From Halichondria panicea (taxonomy: Eukaryota > Porifera > Demospongiae > Suberitida > Halichondriidae): a stretch of DNA of 64,000 bases. Numbering within the stretch: position 1 is the first letter of the stretch; every line of letters begins with the position of its first letter. A program made the translations under genes and the position numbers. The stretch spans positions 9,751,122-9,815,121 of the forward strand of contig NC_087377.1 in NCBI RefSeq assembly GCF_963675165.1, given 5' to 3'. Positions 23,617 through 33,632 of the stretch are shown one piece after another. The notes under the pieces were generated by a model, which saw only the letters and a program-made list of their open reading frames with translations, was not told the DNA's origin and ran no database searches.

Positions 23617-26600
23617 ATGGGTCGACGCAAACTTAGATTCTATAAGTTGCCTAAAAATTTCGAGCGAATATGCCCAAAAAAGTCAAAAAAGTCAGTCGGT
23701 AGGCCTATGAAACAACCTAAGAAAAAACCCGATACTACTGGTACGAATACTGATGTGTCTTCAGAAGATGTGGAAAATACTGTTTCCGGCTCCACCAGTT
23801 TCAGTAGTGATGCCAGTACATTGAGTACTAATGACACCACCACTGATTGTTTTGACAGTCAATCAAATTACGATAACGTTGATGGTTCTAATATACAACA
23901 ACAAATTCACACACTGCCACCATCATCGAGTACTAATATGCCTAGTGACACCACTGAATGTTTTGACAGCCATTCAAGTTACGATAGTGATGTTATCACA
24001 GCACACAACGTAGAGGGTTCTGCTCCGAAAGACATACAGCAAGAAATTCACACACCGCCACCATTATTGAACCTTAAGCTACCAAGTAGCAAGTGGATTA
24101 GGCAGGATCAAAATCTCTGCAAAGTGAGCAATATGCATTCCAAAGAATCGTTGGCTATAACGTTGTGTTTAGTTGTTAACAAGGACATGTCTTGGAATCT
24201 GTTTGTTCATGGAAATGAAGTGAACACTGATGAATGTGACGTCCTAAAAGCAATTCCAAACATATTGAGTGATATCCACCTGGAAGAACTTGTATCCACA
24301 CTTGACAAGTGCTCCGTATGCCCCGGTAATCCAGACTACAAATTTGTTGACATGGTTGAATCCAAAAAAGGAAAGCTGTTTTCAAAAAGTGGTATTGATG
24401 TTGTAGCAAAGGTGGATATTTTTGAGCCAGTTATTCTCGATGGTACTACGTACCCAAAAACTGTACGAAACTCGAGGTGTCAAATGATAGTTAATGTTCG
24501 CAAATGTCAGTCATGTGTATCATATAGGGATTCCTTAAGAGGAATATTTCATCGCTGGTCCAAACGAAAATTAAAGTCTCCGATCCGCAAGTTGTCAAAA
24601 AGTAGAGTAAATATTCGCTACTTGAGTACACCTGAAAAGTTTGCAAGATATTCAGATTTGAGAGGTCGGTACCATGCACAGTCAAAAGGAGTTGAGCGCC
24701 TCAGAGAAAAAATTGTACAAATGACTAAAAAGAACCACGTTGTACTAGATTCAAGTTTGAGCTCGGATATTGTTCAGTTAATGGACGGAATGACAAAAAG
24801 TGTCCATCAAGAATGCCCAGAAGGCTCTTTTAAACGAGTCTTTTGGGACCAACAATTAAAGTCAGCTAGAGTAACGGATTCAAGGCAAGTTCGATGGCAC
24901 CCTGCGGTTATAAAATGGTGTTTACATCTCAAATTCATTTCATCTGCTTGTTACCATGCCCTACGTGGCTCTGGTCTGATATCTTTGCCCTCAGAAAGGA
25001 CATTGCAAGATTATACCAATTGTATACGTCCTGGGATAGGATTTGTGCCTGAAGTTGATGCTCAGTTAATAAAAGAAGCACGTGTTTCTGAGGAAAAAGA
25101 CAAATTTGTAGTTCTTGTATGGGATGAAATGAAGATATGTCAAGATTTAGTTTTTAATAAGCATAGCTGCGAGTTGATGAGGTTTTTGAATATTGGTGAT
25201 GTGAATGCTCAACTGGACAAAGCTAGTGAAGATTTAAACTCAAATAGTAGTCATAAAGACATTGCATCACACGTGCTGCTTTTCATGATAAGAGGAATGT
25301 TCTCAAACCTCGAGTTTCCCTATGCCCACTTTGCTACAAGAGGAATTACCGCAGATGCACTGTTTCCATTGGTTTGGGAAGCAGTTAGACATTTGGAGTG
25401 CTGTGGATTAAATGTTATAGCTTTCTGCTCTGATGGTGCCTCTCCTAACAGAAAATTTTATAAGATGCACGATAGAGGGAATGGTGTTGTGAACAAGACT
25501 ACGAATCCTTTTCAACCTGAGCGAGAGATATATTTTATAAGTGATGTACCCCATCTGATAAAAACCACAAGGAATTGTTGGTCCAATTCTTTTGCGAACA
25601 AGAATTCTAGAGCCCTTTGGGTAAGTTATTAAAACATTATTTTAGGCGAAAACACATGCATGTCCTTAATTATTTCAGATTAATGGCAAGCACATCAGCT
25701 GGGGCCACCTCAAACACTTGTATGAGCGTACTAAGACTCAGTAGGGACTCAGTTTGCTACCAAAGTTGAAAAAAGATCATATTCACCTTACTTCATATTC
25801 AAGGATGAAAGTGAACCTGGCAGCTCAGGTAAGAAGAATTCAAGCTGTCACTCATTAGTACCATTTCAATACATACAACTATTGAAATTTCACAAGTTGT
25901 ATTCCTTGTAGGTTCTAAGCGCATCAGTTGCCAATGCCTTCGACTATTATGGTGATAGCGAGATGGGAGAAACAACAAACTTCGTCCGTTTATTTGATCG
26001 TCTTTTTGACTGTTTCAATGTGCGAAGTTTCAAGGAGAGTGTTGTAAAAAGAAAACCAGATTTAAGACCATACCGAGACCCCTCCGACAATAGACTGTCC
26101 GTGAGTTTATAGGAGGATGCATAGTGTGCTCTATATTTCAATTCTTACTTTACAGTGGTTGAAAGATACTTTTCTCAAGTATCTGCAAGATTGGCAGTAC
26201 TCTGTCAAATGCAGAAGTGGTTTTACTGGTCAGCAACGAGCGAAGATGCTTCTCTCTATCCAGACAATAGAAGGGCTTAAAATAACAGGTAAATAATGCA
26301 GATTAATGTCATTGTATCATTAACAGTGGTGCTTATCTTACATGTGCATACCCCTGTATATTTTCCTAGTGACATCCTTTGTGGAAATGGTGCCTGTTCT
26401 ACTGTCCATACCTGGAGTAAAATGTGTTCTGTCTGAGAAACTATGCCAAGACCCTCTCGAATCGTTCTTTGGCAAACAGAGGGCTGCTGGGGGGAGGAAT
26501 GAAAATCCGAATGTGCAGCAGTTCTGTTCAAATACGATCTCACTTCGTGTATAAGGATCAGCAGCACTAGAACCTGTTCGAGGTAACTGTGGAAAGAGGC

Positions 26601-26659
26601 TATGCACTACAGACACTGACTGCTTGAGTGAACCTTTACCTAAAAGGCCAAGAAACTAA
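23617..26659 (+). pseudogene. P/THAP9-like transposase, 5 exons, two in-frame stops
   Basis: Exons are 23617-25620, 25679-25828, 25912-26100, 26156-26288 and 26370-26659, about 921 codons. The start ATG 23617 lies just after a splice acceptor (CAAACAG), so an untranslated leader exon probably precedes it (donor candidate at about 23400). Domains: basic N-terminus with AT-hook-like VGRPMKQPKKK; a Ser/Thr/Asp-rich linker with two copies of ECFDSHSSYDS-type text; cysteine clusters (KCSVCPGNPDY, RKCQSCVSYRDSLR); WHPAVIKWCLHLKFISSACY with LPSERTLQDYT; WDEMKI (Asp); FISDVPHLIKTTRNCWSNSF (Asp); PLESFFGKQRAAGGRNENPN (Glu). Two stops interrupt it: TAG at 25742 and TAA at 26552, the latter where element 1 reads Gln. 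Homologous to 6802-9649, with shared intron positions. Confidence 0.87.
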
Positions 26660-26755
26660 CAACCGAATTTTAGCATTTAATTCATTGTGTATACACCCTC
26701 GTCACAATAAATATTGTTGTAATTATATAATTAATTGATGTGGCACAATACAAAT

Positions 26756-27730
26756 TCAACCAAATGTTTTTTTCAGTTCTTTTCTAAGTCCTTTTGTCTT
26801 GCCAATTTTCTTAGGCAAGTACTTTTCAAGCCATGCCTTTGCAATTGAAAATCCACGAATAGTGACCCAAAGACCAATCATTTCGCTCAGCAACATAGTG
26901 GCTTTTATTTCGTCCGTTATATCTACTGACAACAATGTCCAATAAAACTGTACATCTTCATCACCTGCAACAGCCCTTGTTATCGTTTGTCTTCGGTCTT
27001 CTTCGCCTAAAGTTGAACCTCTGTTGAATATAATTATTAACTGTTTCCGTACCCTAAACTCTATCACAAGAAACAGTGAGTAAGCTGTATCATTCACTTC
27101 AAACAGCCCTCCTCTATCAACCAGCATACACCACTTTCTAGTATATTCCATTAAGGTACTTTCTTCGCCATTAACTGCCATTGAAGATAAGCATTCAATG
27201 AATTCTTCGCTCTCCTCACAAACACTTTGTTCGTAACGTTTTAGCAATTTGAAGGGTACATATCCAGCAATGTACCTAATGACATTTTCTTCATCTGTAG
27301 TGAGCTCAGGTATATCGACAGTACTCTCGCTTGGTTTCTTACTGAAACGGCTCTTGATAAGGTCAGAGTATAACTTTTGGTTAATGTGTTGATAAACAAG
27401 TGGGCTTAGCGTTACACCATTGGACTTGCAAAAATCCTTCCACATTTTACTGATATCTCCCAGCCTCAACTTATGGAAACAAGACCAAATATTTTCTCGC
27501 ATTACATTAAATGATCGAAAATTTGCTTCCCTAGTGATACAGTCAAGAAGGCATCTTTCCAAAGAGTGCATTAAGTTGGTGGAAAACTCCTCAAACGCAC
27601 TTACACATATTTCTTTATCTGTTATAACTCGGAGGAAGGCACTAGTTTGATCTTGTGCTGGCTTGCAATGTATAAAAGTAGAGTCTGTTATGATTGAGCA
27701 GAGAGTAGCCCTCACAATACCGCTAGACAT
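26756..27730 (-). CDS. Intact second gene of P-like element 2, 324 residues, YIAGYV motif
   Basis: A single open exon that starts MSSGIVRATLCSIITDS at 27730 and ends KKTFG at 26756, 96 bp from the end of the convergent transposase. The N-terminal half is helical with scattered cysteines; the middle reads TTDEENVIRYIAGYVPFKLLKRYE; the C-terminal half includes WCMLVDRGGLFEVNDTAYSLF, VQFYWTLLSVD and IGLWVTIRGFSIAKAWLEKYLP, then a lysine-rich tail. No zinc finger or catalytic triad is visible. A homologue sits in the same place in element 1, so the gene belongs to the element and is not a chance neighbour. YIAGYV recalls the C-terminal part of P/THAP9 transposases, absent from the transposase gene here, so a split-transposase subunit is my preferred reading. 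It is intact although its transposase is broken. Confidence 0.75.
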   Translation of the reverse strand: MSSGIVRATLCSIITDSTFIHCKPAQDQTSAFLRVITDKEICVSAFEEFSTNLMHSLERCLLDCITREANFRSFNVMRENIWSCFHKLRLGDISKMWKDFCKSNGVTLSPLVYQHINQKLYSDLIKSRFSKKPSESTVDIPELTTDEENVIRYIAGYVPFKLLKRYEQSVCEESEEFIECLSSMAVNGEESTLMEYTRKWCMLVDRGGLFEVNDTAYSLFLVIEFRVRKQLIIIFNRGSTLGEEDRRQTITRAVAGDEDVQFYWTLLSVDITDEIKATMLLSEMIGLWVTIRGFSIAKAWLEKYLPKKIGKTKGLRKELKKTFG

Positions 27731-27928
27731 CCTGTTGTATAGTCACTACTGTAGTTGGTCAACACTTAATTAACAGTAGTCTCACTAGCCGATTCGAGTG
27801 TGAGTAGCTGTCCTTGATCCTCTTGATAATTATAATACTTCTTATAATTATAAGCTTTATCTTTGTTGCCTTTATGCTTTATCTTTGTTGCCTCCGAATG
27901 CACGTGACCGTGACACGCATGGGCCATA

Positions 27929-28526
27929 CAGGGATTTGAGGAGTTCTTGCAACTGTAATGTCGAGAGCGGAAGTACCTGTCACGTGAACCTTGGTAACAA
28001 GATTGAATTTTGGCTCATTCCAAACCAATTTTTCTCCAATAAGAGCCTATTCATTTTGTTAAACTGGGAAAACATCGACTTTAATACATCAGAAAGCTAA
28101 AGAGCCTTTGGTAAAGGCTTTGCACCACAGCGGGTTGTCAGCTGAATCTATCCTTGAGATTCTAATCGTTTTGTGAGCTACTACTTGCCCCAGCCTGCCC
28201 GTAAGCTGTTGAAAGTGTATCACTAGTCTCAGTAAAATCTCTCTTAGGCTAGCTCCAGCTGGATACACAGTTTGTGTGACAGAGTAATAGTAGTAGCTCA
28301 CGATTGGGCTCAAGGATAGCTTTAGCTGTGGTGCAAAGGCTTGCAGATAATTATTTATTATGCAGAGCAAAGCCTCCTGTATAGGTCGATTTTTTCCCAA
28401 AATAAACAGGCCTAAAGGCTTTATTGGAGAAAAATTGGTTTGAAATGAGCCATAATTACGTAACTGTTCACGTGACAGGTACTTCCGCTCTCGACATTAC
28501 AGTTGCAAGAACTCCTCAAATCCCTG
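27929..28526. mobile_element. Fold-back MITE, TA TSD, nested in P-like element 2
   Basis: CAGGGATTTGAGGAGTTCTT begins the element and its inverse ends it, with TA on each side. Arms exceed 100 bp (shared 'gagcggaagtacctgtcacg'). A second inner inverted repeat is centred near 28220 (GGCTTTGCACCACAG against CTGTGGTGCAAAGGC). Non-coding; Tc1/mariner-like by its TSD. Confidence 0.75.
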
Positions 28527-28829
28527 TACATGCGTTTTCCAATCCCTCTCCCTACTATCTATGATCTATGCTCTGAGTTAGCTCGGATCAGGTGGCATAT
28601 ACCCGGTGCCGTATATGCCACCTGACCCAAATTTCCTACCGTCGTCATTAGCTGGGCGGAGCCCGGCACCCGTTCCCAACGGGTGGCCGGTGACACGCTT
28701 ATATAGGATTTGTACTGCTGCACTCAGGAGTGCAGCCCAATCAGATTGCAGTATTGCAAGTGGTTGGTTAACACCCACTTAGCTAGGTGGTGCAACGTTA
28801 GCTGCATGGGCGGAGCTGCCTTGAGCAAA

Positions 28830-30326
28830 ATGGAGAAAGTTACACAAGCTGTCACAGAAGCTGCTAACGAGCTTGGATTCCCAGTTCTGAAGCCAGAACA
28901 GTTGGAAGTAGTCACTTCTTTTCTGAGAGGCAGAGATGTCTTTGCTGTATTGCCTACTGGATTTGGAAAGAGCCTTTGCTATGCTTGTTTGCCTGCAGCA
29001 TTTGATAAAATATTGGGGAAGAAGAAAGGTCATTCTATTGTAGTAGTAGTCACTCCTCTGCTGGCCATCATTCATGATCAGGTATGTAAGGCTAGATAGA
29101 ACATACATATAATTATACGTACATGTGCATATGAGCTGTTTACACGTAACTAGATCATTCTAAGCTGGATGCTTTTATTCTATATATATAGGTAGCCATT
29201 AAAGGCATCTCTAGCACATATGTCTCGGGCGAGATGTCTGATGCAGCTACAATGGATGCGATCTTCCACGGAAAGTACCAGCTAGTATTCTTTACACCTG
29301 AAATGATCATCAACAAGAAGCATTGGAGAAGACTTCTAGGGGGAGATGTGTATGCTAATAGACTCAAGGCTTTGATAATCGATGAAGCTCATTGTGTGAA
29401 GAAATGGTATGTATTTGACTCCTCGTTTTTTATTGTACCAATAATATTATTGCAGGGGTGAGACTTTCAGGCAAATGCTGTTGAGAATTGGAGAAGTGCG
29501 CAGCCTCATTCCAACATCAGCTCATGTGATGGCACTAACAGCAACAGCCACCCGAAGTGACATTTCATTCATTTCTCGTATTGTTGGCCTAAGAAACCCA
29601 TTTGTCATTACGAGAGTCCCAGTAATCCCAAATTTGATTTATGCTGTTGGATTGTTCAAAAGTATACCAGAGACATTCCAAAACTTGGCCCAGAAATTGG
29701 TAATCGAAAGAAACAAGTTTCCCAAAACAATCATATATGGACGTTCTTTTGGAGTGTGTGGTGACATGTACCTCTTCTTTAAGGATTACCTTGGAGCTGC
29801 ATTCACAAATCCTGATGATGCACCTGATTTTCCTGAATTTCGCCTCGTGGACATGTTTACAAGTGTCACTGATCCAGCCCATAAATCTGAAATCATTCGT
29901 TTATTTAAGGGTGATGGCAATCTTCGCATTGTTGTAGCTACTATGGCATTTGGCATGGGTGTTGATTGTCCAAACATTCGGCAAATCATTCATGTTGGCC
30001 TGCCAGACGATATCAGTAGCTATGTACAAGAGACTGGTAGAGCAGGTCGAGATGGTAAACCATCACGTGTAACTCTTTTGAAGGCAAGAATTTACCATCA
30101 AGTTGATAATGAATATGCTTCAAACACTACAGATTGTAGAAGGGGTAGTCTTTTCCGAAATATTGACAATTACAAACATGTTGATCTCGGTTTCAATTGC
30201 TTGTGCTGTGATATTTGTTCTAAGTCATGTTTATGTGGACAGTGTGACCTAAGACTTAGGTTATTAATTTGTTACTTCTTTCAGCTAATTACAATTTCAA
30301 CCGCACATTACTCTACTCTTATTTAA
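28830..30326 (+). CDS. RecQ-family DNA helicase encoded by the transposon
   Basis: Three exons, 28830-29081, 29192-29406 and 29456-30326, give an open frame of 445 residues; an in-frame ATG at 28806 would add eight. Superfamily 2 motifs in order: Q-motif FPVLKPEQ, motif I AVLPTGFGKSLCY, motif Ia VVTPLLAIIHDQV, motif II IIDEAHCVKKW, motif III MALTATATRSD, motif V VVATMAFGMGVDCPNI, motif VI YVQETGRAGRDGK. It ends in a cysteine cluster, CLCCDICSKSCLCGQC, like the RecQ C-terminal zinc region, but lacks winged-helix and HRDC parts. RecQ enzymes unwind DNA 3' to 5' using ATP. At 445 residues it is a minimal form. Its position inside the TIRs and TSDs argues for an element gene, not a host repair gene. 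The promoter was not identified. Confidence 0.88.
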
Positions 30327-31521
30327 TTTGTGGTAAGCTACAACCTTCCTGAGCTCCACATCTTTGCAAGGCTTCTCTCGAAGGTCAACAGAAGCCATAC
30401 CGAGTCCGATCACCATAGGTTACCAATCAAAAATTTGCTTAAAATTTCGTGTGAAATTTGTATTTATATAAATTCAATATCAATCTCAAAAGTGAACATA
30501 CATTATAAGAAATACAATTACAATTAATTCTATGGTACAACAATAACAAAGAGGCCTCTGTACACAGGGGATGAGGTATCCTGGGTATCTTGGATAGTAG
30601 TGACAGTGAGTAGGACTTCTCAGACCCATAACATGGTGGTGGTACCATGGCAGATAGCAGTGACGATTGTTTCACAGAACTGCATGGGGAAGAAAGAGTA
30701 TTACCAACCAAGCAGATCACCTCTAGAATCAATGGTTCTTACACACAAGTAGCACAGAACCTGACAAACACCAGCCAACAAGCCAGCCCATAAAGAATTG
30801 AATTTTAAATGATCAAAAGATTATCATGCAATCAATACACAAACTAAATTGAATAATAACATTCAGCCACATAATTATAATTGAATTGCTATAATAGACA
30901 GCACACTAAAAATTGGGTAGATACATGTAACACAGCACTAACTCACAAGCCAACAAACCTAAAGAAGTATACTGAGAACAGCCATACACAAAGTACCTTA
31001 GACATAATTATGTATAGGCTCCCACAAGCAAACTTGCATGCAATGGCACTCATAGGCACATATAAAGCAATTGTGATCCTACAACAAACTGGGAGTTCAT
31101 AAAAAGATTCAACTTTGGGCACAGAAGAATTACAATGCATATCACAGGCAAACACCCAAGCCAACTAATGACAAATTATGACCTAATCCTAGCTGGGGAG
31201 CATAACACAACCAACAAGCCTATTATGTTGGGAAGAAAATTTCCTTACACAAGTAAACAGTACACTCATAAACCCAACAAGCCTTTGCTTTCCCCTGAAA
31301 AGGTCAGAACATTATTATGCAATCAACCTCTGTACATGTATACAGTGAGCATGATGAGTAGTGAGCCTAATTGAGTAGTAGCCTAATTGAATTGTAACCT
31401 TGGAAGCAAGCAGAAACTTCACACAAGCCTAGGCATAGGAATTAACTTTTGGCAGCACTGATAATGTAAATTGTTAGCAGTATAAAGTATCATGCCACAG
31501 GCACACACACACACACACGCG

Positions 31522-31567
<46 letters not shown>

Positions 31568-31850
31568 CCACTTACTGTAAGCAGTTCTACTCCTGGCCTG
31601 CCTATGGACTCCCACCATCTCAACCAATCTGTTAGCCCAAACTTTCCGGTGTCCAGCATTCTTCACAGCTATTAACAGAATACATTGTGGATGAGACCAA
31701 CAGATAGCTAAGCATAACCCCTTTACATTGCAACACTGCTGAGCATACATATATAGGCTTCTGTATTTTAAACTCGGGCTTCAACACACTGCTGGAGCAA
31801 GTATACTTTACAAGCTACGTAGGTAAGCGTATATAGTATTATCAGCTAAA
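30327..31850. other. Non-coding part of the RecQ/DUF6589 element
   Basis: AT-rich sequence with no exon I trust. It includes the microsatellite at 31500-31562, (AC)n interrupted by CGCGCG. Confidence 0.5.
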
Positions 31851-31854
31851 AACA

Positions 31855-32640
31855 TACGTACACAAAGCTTACCTCTAAAGTAATCTCTCGCTCTGTCCTT
31901 GGCTGGTTGACTCTTCGACTGTTCTACAAGGTAGCTTGAAGAGAACTGTTACTGTTACTAAGGGTGCATCTTTCTTTGCCACACTGAACAAATAAATTGA
32001 ATATCAAACACTGTACACTACACTCTAAAAACAGGCTCTAAACTAACTCAGCTTCTACACAAGTATACTTAGACACTCATAAGCTATCTAGGCAAGTGCA
32101 TAAGCATATTAAATCAGCTCAGAGGCTTATACTAGCTACATAATGCTTGCTATATACACACACAAAGCTTACCTCTGAAGTGATCCCTTGCTCTGGCCCT
32201 TGGCTGCTTGACTGTTTTGTTGGAAACCAGGAGATCCTGACACAGTAACTACTGTAGACTACTTTGCTAAGAAGTTAAATAAAGAAAACTGTCACTGTTT
32301 CCAAGTTATGCACCTTTCTTTGCTAGAGGCGAATGCTGAAAAAGAGAAAATAATTTTGAATATCAAACGTTGTAGACTACACTCTAAAAACAGGCTCTAA
32401 ACTCACGAAGCTACTCTTCCAGTATATTTCACACACTCAGAGGCTATCTAGGTAGGTGGACAAGCATATTAAATCAGCTCAAAAGGCTTCTAAAGGCTGA
32501 ACTAGGAAAATGATGATCGCTATACACACACAGAGCTTACTTGTGAAATGATCCTTCGCTGGGGCCTTGGCTGGTATACTTCTCCGTTCGAAACTTACAG
32601 ATCCTGGCAGAGTAGCTATTCTAGACTAGAGCACTAAAGT
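31855..32640. repeat. Diverged tandem repeat, three units of about 300-370 bp
   Basis: Units begin with CACAAAGCTTACCTCTAAAG (31861), CACAAAGCTTACCTCTGAAG (32161) and an ACAGAGCTTACTTGTGAAAT-like copy (about 32530). Each also has 'ctctaaaaacaggctctaaa', 'agctatctagg' and 'gcatattaaatcagctca'. Every unit holds a splice-donor-like AGCTTACCT (minus strand), so they may be duplicated exon-intron borders. Confidence 0.65.
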
Positions 32641-32917
32641 GCAAACCCTCGGCTGGTGACATGATTATAAAGAAACCATATAATGCAGTGCATTGCCATA
32701 ATTATAGTGATGTTGTTATCATCATCATGCATGCATGACTTGCACAGCAACTCAGGAGCAATAAAACTAAACCAGACTGGAGGCATGCTGAAACATTTGA
32801 GAACAGGTAGTAGTACTATAGATATATGCACTGTGGATTAGGATCACAGCAAAGAGAAGCCTGGAGTCTCAGAGAAGTATGGCTCCAGGTCCTGCTGGAT
32901 CCCAGTCAGCTAAAGCA

Positions 32918-33410
32918 AGCTTTCTACTTTAGTGACCCTGTTCCATTGTTCCTGGTATATACAGCTTTCTACTTTAGTGACCCTGTTCCATTGTTTCTGG
33001 ACCTGGTACAGGATCACTTCAGTTATAAGTAACGCATGTGCAAGTTCTGTTCAAGCTACATTTTGCTCGCTTTTATTAGACAACGAAGCTTTAACACCGA
33101 AAGCTGCCACTATTAGAAGTACTGACTTGTTGTGTGGAGGCTACCCATGCTGTAAACACAGTGCTAGAGCATCCAGGTAAGCAGACCCAGTCACAAGCTT
33201 CTTAGCTTTTGCTCGTTTTTATTTGACAACAAAGGTTTAACATGAAATTCTGCCACTATTAAAACTAATAACTTGTTGTATGAAGGCTATCCATGCTGTA
33301 AACGCAGTGCTGTGGCATCCAGGTGAGTAGATTCACCTGTCACAAACAAACAAACAAACAAACCAAACGACTACTATAACCCGTGGCCGCCCACGCGCCT
33401 CGGGTTAACT
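32918..33410. repeat. Short tandem duplications and a dispersed repeat
   Basis: TTTCTACTTTAGTGACCCTG occurs twice (about 32920 and 32966). Then a block with 'gctgtaaacacagtgct' and 'gcatccaggtaagcaga' is repeated at 33130-33185 and 33285-33335, and recurs inverted at 51540-51690. The CCAGGTAAG/CCAGGTGAG ends look like splice donors. Confidence 0.5.
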
Positions 33411-33632
33411 AGTTTGAAACAAAGTTGCCTGCAGAAAACTGCTACTGCTTCTTAGCTACGCATCTTTATTTGCTAGGAGCTGATAATAAAAGTAATTTAA
33501 AATTAATTAGATTTTGGTTCCGCGGTGGGCGGTACTACGTATGAAATCATAACCGCGGCTAATCGGTTAAGGTGCATATACAATTATAATTATACAGTGT
33601 TCACCATTAAATTCATGACTGAATGTGTGTGA

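Larger units (their letters stand above)
15715..28570 (+). mobile_element. P/THAP9-like DNA transposon 2, two-gene, TSD CTCTGAG
   Basis: Begins CATAGATATATGTAGAAGAG and ends ...CTACTATCTATGATCTATG. CTCTGAG flanks at 15708-15714 and 28571-28577. The TIR core AGAGGGATTGGAAA matches element 1. Its genes are a five-exon transposase (23617-26659, plus) and a convergent second gene (26756-27730, minus). It is split by a 5122-bp unrelated element (17854-22975) and a 598-bp MITE (27929-28526), leaving about 7.1 kb of its own sequence. Positions 15755-17846 hold no confident gene; a short open stretch at 16430-16600 and a tandem duplication at about 17280-17500 (GAAGAAAAGAC...GGCTTACCAGG) are all I see. 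Confidence 0.88.

Noticed and set aside
28806-30326. RecQ gene as a host DNA repair helicase
   Set aside because: It lies inside matched TIRs and TSDs, is only 445 residues long, lacks the winged-helix and HRDC domains and is paired with a DUF6589 gene.
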